In this document: piece after piece, positions 7,546 through 17,163 of the stretch
Position numbering within the stretch: position 1 is the first letter of the stretch
Layout of the letters: the number at the start of each line of letters is the position of its first letter
Position numbers and translations under genes: made by a program
Assembly (NCBI RefSeq): GCF_947502065.1
Contig: NZ_CANMYE010000005.1
Location: 186,001-250,000, forward strand
Reading direction: 5' to 3'
Length of the DNA: 64,000 nucleotides
Origin: an uncultured Pseudoteredinibacter sp.
GTDB taxonomy: Bacteria > Pseudomonadota > Gammaproteobacteria > Pseudomonadales > Cellvibrionaceae
Notes under the pieces: model-generated
Told to the model about the DNA's origin: nothing
Database searches by the model: none
What the model saw: only the letters and a program-made list of their open reading frames with translations

Positions 7546-9933
7546 ATGCAAAGCAGATTGCATTACCCTGTCGATATAATTATTCCGGTTTATCGTGGTT
7601 TGGAAGAGACGATAACCTGCATTGAAGCTGCAAAACTATCGCTAAGTATTAGCGGTGTTAGACTAATTATAGTAGATGACGCTTCACCGGAAGAGAAGAT
7701 CCGGGCCTACTGCCGAAAACAATCTAGCATCAAAAATATTGAATTAATTAGCAATAGTTACAACCTCGGTTTTGTTGCCAGCGTTAATAAGGCAATGCAA
7801 TCTTCCGATAGTGACGTGGTTTTGCTAAATAGTGATACTGAAGTTTGTAATGATTGGCTACGTAGAATTCAAGTATCTTCATATAGAAGTAATGACATAG
7901 CAACAGCCACGCCACTCTCAAACAACGCGAGTATATGCTCGGTCCCTCTTATCGAAAACCTTTATGTTCATGGGGCGTTTCCGCTCGAAGAAATAGATAA
8001 AATTACTGCCAAGGTCAACGAGTCTGTTTTCGTGGACGTTCCAACGGGAGTGGGCTTCTGCATGTATATCAAGCGGACGGCTTTAGATCTAGTTGGCTAT
8101 TTTGATGAGGAGAGCTTTGGTAAAGGCTATGGTGAGGAAAATGATTTTTGCATGCGGTGTCTTGATCATGGTCTAAGAAACATAATGGTTCAAGACGTAT
8201 TTGTTCATCACGAAGGTGAAGTTAGTTTTTCTGTGGAGTCGGTTAAAAGAAAAGAAGCTGCCGAACGAAAATTACTGACCTTGCATCCGCATTACGTAGA
8301 TGAGATAAAAAAATATCTACAAGATGATCAGTCTCTACAATATAAACTTCGCTTATTGTCGGCTTGCCAATTGAGTAGCTTGCGTATTAATCTTAATGCT
8401 GAAAAAACCGTCTTGCATATACTTGGCTTAGATGGAGGAGGGAGCTTTCGGTATGTGGATTCATTGGTAAAGGAGCTTCCGGAAGATATAAAGCACTTTG
8501 CATTACTAATATCTGATAAGGGCTGTTACCTGCAGGACATTGAAACAAGTGTCAGTCTAGATTTGAATCAGTGTTTTCCACAAAAAAGAATTCCAGAATT
8601 ATTGATTAAAGAACTGGGATTCAAAAATATTCACCTTCATCGATTAAACGACGAATCGATTGGTCTACTAAATAGAGCAGCACTTGAAGGAGTAAATCTA
8701 TATATAACTTATCATGATTTAAGCTTTGTAAGTAAAGATGTATTTGATGATGTCGCGAATAAAGACTTTACTTGTATATCAGAACTTAGGGATGATGAGT
8801 GGTTGGAACATTCTATTCAATTTGGAAAACTCGCTAAGGCAATATATTTTCCTAGTGAATATTTAAAGTCTGTATATGAAGGTTTGCTTGGAGAAAGTAA
8901 TGTGGCGTCTATTTTCTGTCCGGACCCCCCTTTGCAGTTGAAAACTCTTAGTTCCCAAGAAGAGGAAGAGATAGCGCAAAATATAGCGTCAGCCTTTTCA
9001 AAGGATAACAAAACAATTGCTATAGTTGGGGCGCTTGGAAACCATAAGGGCTTTGAATACTTTGAGCGCTTAAAGGAGCTGGCTGATAAATCGAGCGGAA
9101 GCATAAACTGGCTACATGTGGGGTATTCAGAGAAGGTAACCGGAAAAAATGTTGAGCGGAACTACATTGTGACCGGTGCTTATGAGCCTGACTATCTAGC
9201 AGCAATCTTGTCAAATTACAAAGTTGATTTGATTTATTTTCCCCCGGGAATCCCAGAGTCCTATTGCTATGCGCTTTCCGATGTCATGAGTACAGACTTG
9301 CCGGTAATCTCACATAAGCGAGGAGCATTAGCAGAGCGTGTTAGCGTGAATTATTGCGCAGCTAATCTTTTAGCTAGTGATGAGCCTGTCGCAAGTACAT
9401 TGGCTTTTCTCGAGAGAGACGGACACTCTAAAAGAGGGCAAGCAGAATGTACTCTTGAGAGAGAAAAAATTGAAGATTATATTGAGGGCTTGCGAATGAA
9501 TAGCTTAAGTATGGCGGATGATGAGAAATTCTTTATTTTGCAGGAGCAAATGAAGCATTTTAGTGTTGATCAGCTAGCATATCGTCAAGAGCTCAAAAAG
9601 CTGTCTGATATTAAAGAATTTTTGCAGTTTCAGTTGAAAAATTCTCATGAGGAAATAGCTACTCTCGCCGAGCAGGTGAAAGAACATAAAGCTTGGCAAG
9701 AGAAGCTGGCGAAAGATATTGAAGCTCAAAATGAAGCAATGGATAAATTAAATGCTGAATGTAGTGAGTTACTGGTTAAACAAGAGGCGCTAAATCAGGA
9801 ATTAACCGGAAAAACGGCTGAGATAGAAGAGCTGAAATATGAACTTCATATGGCCAGTTTTTCTATTAAAAGAATTAGCCATAACTTATATGGTTACTTT
9901 GTTAGATATTTTAAAGAGAGATTGAAATTGTGA
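7546..9933 (+). CDS. Bimodular glycosyltransferase (GT2 plus GT-B) with C-terminal coiled coil
   Basis: 795 residues. Residues 8-250 form a GT2 (GT-A) domain: DIIIPVYRGLEET, IIVDDASPEE, the NSDTEV metal-binding-type motif, and the acceptor-side GYGEENDFCMR. Residues about 285-645 look like a GT-B/GT4 domain (ILGLDGGGSFRYV, YFPSEYLKSVY, IVGALGNHKGFEYF, PGIPESYCYALSDVMS). Residues about 680-775 are a Glu/Lys/Gln-rich heptad region (EEIATLAEQVKEH and on) predicted to be coiled coil. It begins 5 bases after the methyltransferase gene and ends with a 4-base overlap with the next glycosyltransferase gene, so translation is probably coupled. The sugar specificity cannot be read from the sequence. 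Confidence 0.82.
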   Translation: MQSRLHYPVDIIIPVYRGLEETITCIEAAKLSLSISGVRLIIVDDASPEEKIRAYCRKQSSIKNIELISNSYNLGFVASVNKAMQSSDSDVVLLNSDTEVCNDWLRRIQVSSYRSNDIATATPLSNNASICSVPLIENLYVHGAFPLEEIDKITAKVNESVFVDVPTGVGFCMYIKRTALDLVGYFDEESFGKGYGEENDFCMRCLDHGLRNIMVQDVFVHHEGEVSFSVESVKRKEAAERKLLTLHPHYVDEIKKYLQDDQSLQYKLRLLSACQLSSLRINLNAEKTVLHILGLDGGGSFRYVDSLVKELPEDIKHFALLISDKGCYLQDIETSVSLDLNQCFPQKRIPELLIKELGFKNIHLHRLNDESIGLLNRAALEGVNLYITYHDLSFVSKDVFDDVANKDFTCISELRDDEWLEHSIQFGKLAKAIYFPSEYLKSVYEGLLGESNVASIFCPDPPLQLKTLSSQEEEEIAQNIASAFSKDNKTIAIVGALGNHKGFEYFERLKELADKSSGSINWLHVGYSEKVTGKNVERNYIVTGAYEPDYLAAILSNYKVDLIYFPPGIPESYCYALSDVMSTDLPVISHKRGALAERVSVNYCAANLLASDEPVASTLAFLERDGHSKRGQAECTLEREKIEDYIEGLRMNSLSMADDEKFFILQEQMKHFSVDQLAYRQELKKLSDIKEFLQFQLKNSHEEIATLAEQVKEHKAWQEKLAKDIEAQNEAMDKLNAECSELLVKQEALNQELTGKTAEIEELKYELHMASFSIKRISHNLYGYFVRYFKERLKL

Positions 9934-11708
9934 GTATTGGGGCGCTGGATATATTTCTGGTTGTTTTTCATCCGAAATTAAGTGATTTAGATGAGATTTT
10001 TAGTGCGCTTCTGTCTCAAGGGCAGCATAGCTTCGAAGATATCAATATACATATATGGGATAACTCATTAAATCAAGATCATAAACTTGGTTTGGCTCAG
10101 CTTAAAAAAGAATTCGAGGGACGGTTTAATAGCTTTAACTTGATCGTTGGCGAGGAAAACTTAGGTTTTGGTCGGGCGAATAATAGCTTGTCCCAAAGGT
10201 CGTCGTCTCCATGGATTTTCTTGCTAAACCAGGATGCTATTCCAGAGCCTGGTATGTTGGCTGAGCTGTCTCGTCAAATCGAAGAGTCAGACGAAAAGGT
10301 AGCGGCTTGGGAGTGTCGGCAGATTCCATATGAGCATCCAAAGGTTTACAACCCATCAAGCCTAGAAACAGAATGGAATTCTGGAGCTGCTGTTGTTTAT
10401 CGCCGTGAAGCATATGAAGAAGTTGGTGGCTTTGATGAAAACTTTTTTATGTATGCCGAAGATGTAGATCTTTCATGGCGTTTGCGTGCTTGTGGATACA
10501 AATTAAAATATATTCCAAGGGCGGCCGTTTATCACGATACATATTCTGAAGCAGGTGAGGTTAAGCCAATTCAGGTCATCGAAGGTACCCTAAATAACCT
10601 CCTAATGCGGGTGAAGTACGGGAGTTGGACAGACATTCGTGCGGGTGTGTTGGGTGTTTTGAATGAGGCACGGCGGCCACAGTCTTTTCCTGGGCGAAGA
10701 TTACAGATGGCTTTGTTGGTGCCGAGAATGCTAAAACGCATGCCTAGCATGCGACGTGCAAATAAAGCTTTTCGTAAAAATTTTAAACCTAGCTTTGTTC
10801 ATTGGGATTATTCCTTACACAGGGATGGAGCTTTCTTTGAGTTTCGGCGTCGCAATGCCAGTGAGTTTCAACCTCTTGTAAGTATTATTGTACGAACGCA
10901 CAGGAGGCCAGAATTTTTGAGGGAAGCTTTGTTGAGCTTGGTCAATCAGACCTATAACAACTTAGAAATCATAGTTATTGAAGATGGAGAGGATACAGCC
11001 AGAGAACTTGTCGAAAAGGAATTTTCCGAGACAAATATTAGTTACCATGCGACGGGTGAAAATGTAGGAAGATCAGAGGCCGGTAATATTGGGCTTGCAA
11101 TGGCAAGTGGTGAATGGCTTGGCTTTTTAGATGATGATGATCAGTTTTTTTGTGATCATGTAGAGGTGATGGTGCAATCTGCCCAGGAATGCCAGGCAAA
11201 AGGTATTTATGGCACGGCTTGGGAAGTGGCTACTGATGTAGAGTCACTTACTCCTCTTGCTTATACAGAATTTAATTCTAGAACCGTATACAAACAAGAG
11301 TTTTGTCGCCCTCTTATGTGGCATAGAAATTACTTGCCAATACAGTGTGTATTGTTTCACCGTGAAATTTATGAACGCTGGGGTGGTTTTGAAACAGATA
11401 TGGACCAGCTTGAAGATTGGAATCTATGGACAAGGTATACTTTCGAGCATGATTTTAAACTTGTAGATAAAACAACGTCAAAGTATCGAGTGCCTAATTG
11501 TGAAAAGGTATCTGCTGGCCGGCAGGAGAAGTTAGATGCTGCATACCAGCAAGCGCTTGAGAAGCAAAAACAATTAGAGTTAAGGATCAGAATTGCCGAG
11601 TTTTTTGAGCTATATCATTCTATGCCAAAAGAGCAGATTGCGGAAAAACTTCCTTTTTCTATCAAGTTGAAGCACGCATTAAAACAAAACGTTAAGCGTT
11701 TTATTTAA
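9930..11708 (+). CDS. Tandem GT2 glycosyltransferase (rhamnosyltransferase-like)
   Basis: 592 residues starting at GTG in a GTGA overlap with the preceding gene. It has two GT-A modules. The first (about 5-280) is WbbL/RfbF-like: NLGFGRANN, FLLNQDA, GGFDENFFMYAEDVDLSWRL, VYHDTYSE. The second (about 305-560) starts VSIIVRTHRRPEFL and carries IEDGED, GEWLGFLDDDDQF and GGFETDMDQLEDWNLW. Two fused GT2 domains usually build a repeating disaccharide, so this enzyme may add two successive residues of the repeat unit (inference). Cytoplasmic, acting on an undecaprenyl-linked chain. Confidence 0.82.
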   Translation: MSIGALDIFLVVFHPKLSDLDEIFSALLSQGQHSFEDINIHIWDNSLNQDHKLGLAQLKKEFEGRFNSFNLIVGEENLGFGRANNSLSQRSSSPWIFLLNQDAIPEPGMLAELSRQIEESDEKVAAWECRQIPYEHPKVYNPSSLETEWNSGAAVVYRREAYEEVGGFDENFFMYAEDVDLSWRLRACGYKLKYIPRAAVYHDTYSEAGEVKPIQVIEGTLNNLLMRVKYGSWTDIRAGVLGVLNEARRPQSFPGRRLQMALLVPRMLKRMPSMRRANKAFRKNFKPSFVHWDYSLHRDGAFFEFRRRNASEFQPLVSIIVRTHRRPEFLREALLSLVNQTYNNLEIIVIEDGEDTARELVEKEFSETNISYHATGENVGRSEAGNIGLAMASGEWLGFLDDDDQFFCDHVEVMVQSAQECQAKGIYGTAWEVATDVESLTPLAYTEFNSRTVYKQEFCRPLMWHRNYLPIQCVLFHREIYERWGGFETDMDQLEDWNLWTRYTFEHDFKLVDKTTSKYRVPNCEKVSAGRQEKLDAAYQQALEKQKQLELRIRIAEFFELYHSMPKEQIAEKLPFSIKLKHALKQNVKRFI

Positions 11709-11722
11709 TTAGAGAGTGCCCC

Positions 11723-12625
11723 TTGGATTTGAACGTAAATAAAGAGCTGCTTTCGATTGTGGTGAGTTACCAGCCAGATCTGGATCAGCTTAAAAACTTA
11801 CTTGATTCTCTTGCGAAACAAAGCCATGTTTGTTTAGTCGATAATGGCTCCAGACAAGCTGAAGAGATCGCACAGTTAGCCGAAAGTCGTGTACAGTTTT
11901 TTTTCCCTCAATCTTCAAATATTGGTTTGGCTGATGCCCTAAACATAGGGATTCAGTGTGCTGAGGTGGAATCTTACCAGGCAGTATTGTTATTCGATCA
12001 GGATAGCACGCCAGTTGGTGATTACGCAGCCAATATGGTTGGTGTTTATGATAGCTTGCAGAGCGAAAGTCGTCACCGCTGTGCTGTAATAGGACCTCGG
12101 CTACTTGACCCTGAAACGGGTAGTAGAACAGATTTTAAGCTTTTCTCTGGCTTGGTAGCTAAGGCGGATAAGCAGCTAGACGAGTTGGCTGGTGTTTATG
12201 AAAGTAGTTTTGTTATAACTTCCGGTAGTTATATTCCCTTAGATATCATTAGGCGAGTTGGCCCAATGAGAAGCTCATACTTTATTGATAATATTGATTT
12301 GGAGTGGTGTTTTCGCGCAACTTCTATGGGGCTTTTAGTGCTGGGTAGTGACAATGTAAGCCTAATTCACTCAATCGGCGAAAAGCAGGAAAATACGCTT
12401 TTTAAGCGGCTTGGGTTTAAGCATCACAACCCGAAAAGGTTCTATTACACCACAAGAAATAGAATCGACTTGTATCGACAGAAATACTCCCCTACGGGGT
12501 GGAAAGTGAGGGATATCGTTCGCTTTGCTTTAAAAACCTCATTGCTTCTATTGCTGAGTAAAGATCGAAAGCAAATTTGGCACTATACTAAACTTGCTTT
12601 TTTGGGCAGGCCACTTGAACAATGA
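11723..12625 (+). CDS. GT2 family glycosyltransferase (rhamnosyltransferase-like)
   Basis: 300 residues with one GT-A domain: SIVVSYQPDLDQLKNLL, VDNGS, the NIGLADALNIG motif of rhamnosyltransferases, LLFDQDSTP, SYFIDNIDLEWCFRA, and a basic C-terminal region (NPKRFYYTTRNRIDLYRQKY). No ATG lies near the 5' end; the TTG at 11723 preceded by AGAGAGTGCC is the best start. It is the last gene of the rightward polysaccharide run, 14 bases after the tandem transferase, and converges on a reverse-strand gene 8 bases downstream. Confidence 0.82.
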   Translation: MDLNVNKELLSIVVSYQPDLDQLKNLLDSLAKQSHVCLVDNGSRQAEEIAQLAESRVQFFFPQSSNIGLADALNIGIQCAEVESYQAVLLFDQDSTPVGDYAANMVGVYDSLQSESRHRCAVIGPRLLDPETGSRTDFKLFSGLVAKADKQLDELAGVYESSFVITSGSYIPLDIIRRVGPMRSSYFIDNIDLEWCFRATSMGLLVLGSDNVSLIHSIGEKQENTLFKRLGFKHHNPKRFYYTTRNRIDLYRQKYSPTGWKVRDIVRFALKTSLLLLLSKDRKQIWHYTKLAFLGRPLEQ

Positions 12626-12633
12626 CTGTTCTA

Positions 12634-14472
12634 TTATAATTGCATGCCCATTAGCTTACGTAGTTTTTTAATTGTAAAGGTCTCTTTCAACTGGAGCTCT
12701 TCTACATTATTTAAGCCGGTTTTATCGCCGCCCCCTATACAAAATTCATTGTCGGCATTTTTAGGGGGAATCGAAAAGTTGTTGCATTGGTCGACCCATA
12801 AAAAGTGGGATTCGCTATCTAGCTCTCCAATGTGATCCTGAAAGGACTTATGCCCAGCCGACCTGTGAAATTGGAACCTCGCAATTGTTCTTAAGTTTGG
12901 TTTCACTTCTAAAAGAACTGGCAGCTTCATATGGTGTTTTGCAAAAGAAATCTGTCTCTGTTCTAAATCTATAGTAGTGTTTCCGATTAACTGAGGAAAG
13001 CTCCAAAATTCTAGTAGGTCATCCCTCCATTTGGGTAACTTCTGAAAGATGTGCCCTTCTTTATGTTGGAATTCCGAAAGAAGGCTCTGCCCCAGTCCTA
13101 TAGATCCTTTTAAGTTCATGTATTCAATCAGTGTGGGAGCGATATCAAGAGCAGAGCCGAGTTTTTCAATTTTGGCGCCATCTTTGCCTGAATCGAAAAT
13201 CATTAATAGATTGTTTCTTGGTTTTTTCTCAAGAGTGTCCCATGCTAAATTTTTCATGGCTAAGTGATCTGACGCCAAGACTACTATAGTATTATTTGCC
13301 GTGTCAGAATCGAGAATAGATTGAATGAAGTTCGATAGTAACTTGTCGCTACAATGAACCGAGTTAAGCATTGGATTTAGCCCATCTTGATAGCGTAAGC
13401 CGGAACAGCTTTTGGAAATGTGACCTTTGGGGTGATGGGTGTCTAAGGTAAGTGTAAAAATACCAAAGGGTTGTTTTTTACCCGCTAGTTGCTTATATCG
13501 TTTTTTCACCAGTTCTAAAAGTTGGTCGTCATAAAGGCCCCAGGCAGACAGCTTATTACCCGCTTCTCCTCTTGCTTTGAACTCGCTAAGGCCATCAACC
13601 GCTTTGAAACCATGGCTTTTAAAAAATTTACCTTTCCCAGCAAACTCTAGCTTTGCCCCACCTAAAAAGTCCAGTCGATAACCATTATCGGCTAACAAAT
13701 CCCCGAGGCAGACGGCCCCCGGTAGAAACTCTTGCATTCCCGACATGGAGTTTCCGTGAGAAGGTGTAACTAAGGGGATGCCACATTGGCTTGCAGTAAT
13801 CCCCGCGATTGTCCAACCGGTTCCATATACCTGTTTGATGTTGGTAAATACTGATGCTTTTTTCTGTAAGTTGTTTAATCCTGGGGTTAATCCAGGAAAG
13901 AGGGATTCGTCGAAATAATTTTGCTCTAGACTTTCCGCGTAGATATATACAATATTCTTTGCTTGCTTTTGGGTGGTATTTAGTGTCGGTTGTATATAGT
14001 AGTTCGTAAAGTCAGAGTCCTTTGCTGGATTGCTTAGGCCTGATAGTCTGTAAATGTCACTCAGGCTAGGATTGCTCAAGATAGCAGCTGTTACGAGTGC
14101 AGCGGTTGCCATACTTGCATATCTTGATGATCTTTTAGGGGATACTATAAAGAAAGTATAAGTAATCAATATTATTAAAAAGATAAGGGCAAGTCCCCCC
14201 CAAATGATAATATCTTTATACTCACCAAACCCTGCACCACCCAGGCCATACTTCAAGTGGTAGAGTGTAGCTTCGTCAATTCCGTTTCCTGTAAATGAAT
14301 CTGCCACTAGATAAGTAGCTATTAGTATTAGCCAGCATCCTGCGCCAATAAAATAGAGTACATTTAGCGCTTTTCTTGATTTGAAGCTAAGGCCAAACAA
14401 TATTGCGGCAATAAATAAGCAGATGGAGCCAATAAGGGAGAAATCGTACATCAAAGAAAATCCATTTCGCAT
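12634..14472 (-). CDS. Membrane sulfatase-fold enzyme, phosphoglycerol transferase/LTA-synthase-like
   Basis: 612 residues. Four to five hydrophobic helices occupy about residues 8-140, followed by a periplasmic alkaline-phosphatase-superfamily domain. Seen in order: NIVYIYAESLEQNYF (metal-binding Glu), GTGWTIAGITASQCGIP (the Thr nucleophile region), TLDTHHPKGH and ASDHLAMKN (metal-binding Asp/His). This layout matches OpgB/MdoB and LtaS relatives that transfer phosphoglycerol or phosphoethanolamine from phospholipid to glycans. It is convergent with the polysaccharide run and could decorate that glycan or osmoregulated periplasmic glucans; the acceptor is unknown. ATG at 14472 is used; an internal ATG at 14451 is possible. 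Confidence 0.8.
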   Translation of the reverse strand: MRNGFSLMYDFSLIGSICLFIAAILFGLSFKSRKALNVLYFIGAGCWLILIATYLVADSFTGNGIDEATLYHLKYGLGGAGFGEYKDIIIWGGLALIFLIILITYTFFIVSPKRSSRYASMATAALVTAAILSNPSLSDIYRLSGLSNPAKDSDFTNYYIQPTLNTTQKQAKNIVYIYAESLEQNYFDESLFPGLTPGLNNLQKKASVFTNIKQVYGTGWTIAGITASQCGIPLVTPSHGNSMSGMQEFLPGAVCLGDLLADNGYRLDFLGGAKLEFAGKGKFFKSHGFKAVDGLSEFKARGEAGNKLSAWGLYDDQLLELVKKRYKQLAGKKQPFGIFTLTLDTHHPKGHISKSCSGLRYQDGLNPMLNSVHCSDKLLSNFIQSILDSDTANNTIVVLASDHLAMKNLAWDTLEKKPRNNLLMIFDSGKDGAKIEKLGSALDIAPTLIEYMNLKGSIGLGQSLLSEFQHKEGHIFQKLPKWRDDLLEFWSFPQLIGNTTIDLEQRQISFAKHHMKLPVLLEVKPNLRTIARFQFHRSAGHKSFQDHIGELDSESHFLWVDQCNNFSIPPKNADNEFCIGGGDKTGLNNVEELQLKETFTIKKLRKLMGMQL

Positions 14473-14597
14473 GGCGGGTTGTTATTCATGAGTTTGTCAT
14501 TGTAATGCAATCTTTATGTGTTACCAAAGCTTGATTTTTATTTTGCCAGGGCCGCCCGATGTCTTATAATTAAGTATCTTCATTTAAGGACGTTCCA

Positions 14598-15107
14598 ATG
14601 CGCTGGAATGACATAGGCAATGAGACCTGCTCAGTATCCCGAGCTCTATCTGTGGTTGGGGATCGCTGGAGTCTATTGATTATTCGCAGCGCCTTCCTAA
14701 AAGCTCGCCGCTTTTCTGACTTTCAATCTGATATCGGACTTACTAAGCACCGCCTCTCTGACCGTCTTAACAAGCTCGTTGAAGAGGGGGTATTTGAGAA
14801 GGTTTTATACCAAGAAAAGCCACCGCGTTACGAATATTTACTGACCGAAAAGGGCTTGGATCTCTATCCCATTATGCTGTCGTTGGTACAGTGGGGGGAT
14901 CGCTGGATGGCCGGCGACGCCGGCGCGCCCATTGAGTATGAGCATAAAAGCTGTGGCCAGCGTATCAAGCCCGCTTATTTCTGCCCAGACTGCAAAGAGC
15001 CAATACGCCCCCAAGATATGCGCCCTGTAGCTGGACCTGCCCTCAAAGGTTTGGATCTAGATGAGCTCCGCCCTGGAGTGCGTGCTCTGGCGAAATCTAA
15101 AAAGTAA
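14598..15107 (+). CDS. HxlR-family winged-helix transcriptional regulator
   Basis: 169 residues starting at ATG with AAGGA 8 bases upstream. The HxlR domain occupies about residues 8-110: CSVSRALSVVGDRWSLLIIR, FSDFQSDIGLTKHRLSDRL for the recognition helix, and PPRYEYLLTEKG for the wing. The C-terminal extension holds four-cysteine spacing (SCGQ...YFCPDCKEP) that may bind zinc or sense redox or a ligand. The next gene encodes an SDR on the same strand; HxlR genes often control adjacent oxidoreductases, so that SDR is the likely target (inference). Confidence 0.85.
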   Translation: MRWNDIGNETCSVSRALSVVGDRWSLLIIRSAFLKARRFSDFQSDIGLTKHRLSDRLNKLVEEGVFEKVLYQEKPPRYEYLLTEKGLDLYPIMLSLVQWGDRWMAGDAGAPIEYEHKSCGQRIKPAYFCPDCKEPIRPQDMRPVAGPALKGLDLDELRPGVRALAKSKK

Positions 15108-15221
15108 GTCTTTATAACTCGACAAGCGATTTCGTTTTCAGCTTGATCTAAGTAAAGGGTTGCAAAATGGAACCCTGTGGTTAATGATGTTTGTCATTCA
15201 GCGAATTGCATAGGTGAGATG

Positions 15222-15953
15222 ATGACTGAGAAACAAGAGGTCGCTTTAGTTGTTGGGGCAGGTGATGCGATTGGAAGCGCCATAGCCAGACGCTTTGCAC
15301 AAGAAGGTTATACGGTTGTCGCGGTGCGACGCAATGGCGATAAACTACAATCGCTGGTATCCGAAATCGAAGCTGCTGGCGGTAATGCTCACGGCTGGTC
15401 GGTGGATGCTCGTGATGAAGAGGCCATTACCACTTTATTTGCTCGGATTGAATCTGAGGTCGGGCCATTGGCGGTTACCGTGTTTAATGTAGGCGCCAAT
15501 GTACCCATGAAGATCTTGGAAACCAGTAGCCGTAAGTTTTCTAAAATATGGGAAATGGCTTGTTTTGGTGGCTTCCTAACTGGTCGTGAAGCGGCCAAAA
15601 CCATGTTGCCCCATGGCAAGGGCACAATTATCTTCACTGGCGCTACGGCCAGTGTGCGCGGCGCGGCAGGCTTTGCCGCGTTTGCCAGTGCTAAGCATGG
15701 TTTGCGAGCCCTAGCGCAAAGCATGGCCAGAGAGCTGGCGCCCCAAAATATTCATGTGGCCCATGTTGTTATCGATGCTGCCGTGGATACCCAGTGGATT
15801 CGTGAAAACTTCTTAGTTCATAAACAAGATCGCCCAGAGGACGATATTGTGCAGCCAAGTTCGATTGCTGAGGCCTATGTACAGCTGCATCGCCAGCCTA
15901 GAGATGCTTGGACGTTTGAAATGGATCTGCGACCCTGGGTCGAAACCTGGTAG
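15222..15953 (+). CDS. SDR-family protein with Phe in place of catalytic Tyr
   Basis: About 243 residues from ATG 15222, with AGG at 15212-15214 as binding site; ATG 15219 and GTG 15177 are alternatives. The N-terminal nucleotide-binding motif is VVGAGDAIGSAIA, followed by NVGANVP (NNAG equivalent). The active-site region reads FASAKHGLRALAQS, so the usual YxxxK tyrosine is phenylalanine. The serine strand is IIFTGATASVRG. A recognisable SDR subfamily shares this FASAK form and the following HVAHVVID, so the change is a family trait and not a fresh mutation. Substrate unknown; neighbours (thioesterase, acyl-CoA dehydrogenase) suggest lipid metabolism. Confidence 0.85.
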   Translation: MTEKQEVALVVGAGDAIGSAIARRFAQEGYTVVAVRRNGDKLQSLVSEIEAAGGNAHGWSVDARDEEAITTLFARIESEVGPLAVTVFNVGANVPMKILETSSRKFSKIWEMACFGGFLTGREAAKTMLPHGKGTIIFTGATASVRGAAGFAAFASAKHGLRALAQSMARELAPQNIHVAHVVIDAAVDTQWIRENFLVHKQDRPEDDIVQPSSIAEAYVQLHRQPRDAWTFEMDLRPWVETW

Positions 15954-16184
15954 TGCTTTAGCAAAGGCTGCCGCTATTCTTACTTGGCGTTTATAGTCTT
16001 GGTGAATATTGACAATTTATGGCTGTTTGATTGCTTGTTCTTTTCTATGAGGCTCAGTAAAGTGAGCCCTCGCGTTCTTCTTTCTTGCCCGATTTAAAAA
16101 GCACTAAGACTTTAGCAAGTTGAAGCCTTGATCATGTGGCCCTGAAGGCGTGCCCCATAGTAATGTAAACAGTGAATGTAGCCG

Positions 16185-17045
16185 ATGTACAAATTGAATC
16201 AATTGCTAGACACATTAGAAGTCGAGCAACTGGATAAATACCTTTTTCGTGGTACTTCCTTACCGCTAGCCTTGCCCCGTGTATACGGTGGTCAGGTATT
16301 GGCACAAGCAATCAATGCCGCTGCGCGCACTATCGAAAGTGATCGCCAGCCACATTCAATGCATGCTTATTTTTTGCGTCCAGGTGACGCCAAGCGCCCA
16401 ATTATTTTTGATGTCGATCCCATTCGCGATGGTGGCAGTTTTAATACCCGCCGAGTAGTGGCGAAGCAAAATGGTGCAGCTATTTTTAACTGTTCTATAT
16501 CCTTTCAGAAAGTCGAGAAGGGCTTAGAGCACCAAATGGATCTTCCTGCTGGCACGCCTATGCCAGATGAATTGGAAAGTGATCAGCTTCGCACCGAGCG
16601 TATTTATGCTGGGCATGCCGATAAAAGTGCTCCCTTTATTTTTCCGCTAAGCATGGTTGATATCCGCTCCACCCAACCCCAGCACCCGATTGATCCAGAG
16701 CCTGCTGAACCAGAGCATGGATTTTGGTTTCGCTTCAACGGTAAGCTAGCGGATAACGATAATATTCACCGTACCCTATTAACTTATATTTCTGATTATA
16801 AGTTGATGACTACGGGCTTAAGGCCACATCGTGTGCCGGGTTTGATGGAGAAGATTCAGGGTGCGAGCCTGGATCATTCAATGTGGTTTCATAATGCCGT
16901 ACGTGTCGATGAGTGGATCTACTACCATTTAGACAGCCCTAAAAGTGGCGGTAGTCGAGCATTTAATCGCGGTAGTTTTTACAGTCACGATGGCTTGCTG
17001 CTGGCCTCTACAGCTCAAGAGGGTTTGATTCGAGTACGCGACTAA
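16185..17045 (+). CDS. tesB: Acyl-CoA thioesterase II
   Basis: 286 residues, the usual TesB length, with a double hot-dog fold. Diagnostic stretches are RVYGGQVLAQAINAA, SMHAYFLRPGDAKRPI, GGSFNTRRVVAKQNG, the DYKLMTTGLRPH segment holding the catalytic Asp, LDHSMWFHNAVRVDEW, and the C-terminal GSFYSHDGLLLASTAQEGLIR with the catalytic Gln. It hydrolyses medium- to long-chain acyl-CoA to free fatty acid and CoA in the cytoplasm. It is followed 118 bases later by an acyl-CoA dehydrogenase gene, consistent with a fatty-acid breakdown context. No obvious terminator lies between the two. Confidence 0.93.
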   Translation: MYKLNQLLDTLEVEQLDKYLFRGTSLPLALPRVYGGQVLAQAINAAARTIESDRQPHSMHAYFLRPGDAKRPIIFDVDPIRDGGSFNTRRVVAKQNGAAIFNCSISFQKVEKGLEHQMDLPAGTPMPDELESDQLRTERIYAGHADKSAPFIFPLSMVDIRSTQPQHPIDPEPAEPEHGFWFRFNGKLADNDNIHRTLLTYISDYKLMTTGLRPHRVPGLMEKIQGASLDHSMWFHNAVRVDEWIYYHLDSPKSGGSRAFNRGSFYSHDGLLLASTAQEGLIRVRD

Positions 17046-17163
17046 TTGAGCGTTTGACAGTTTTCGTCTCTCGCTTGATAAACTTTGCCATGGTGGCGGT
17101 TGCTTTAGTGCCCTTATGATGAAGGTCTAGGCCCTAATAAAAAACTAAATAAGGAGCGCCACC

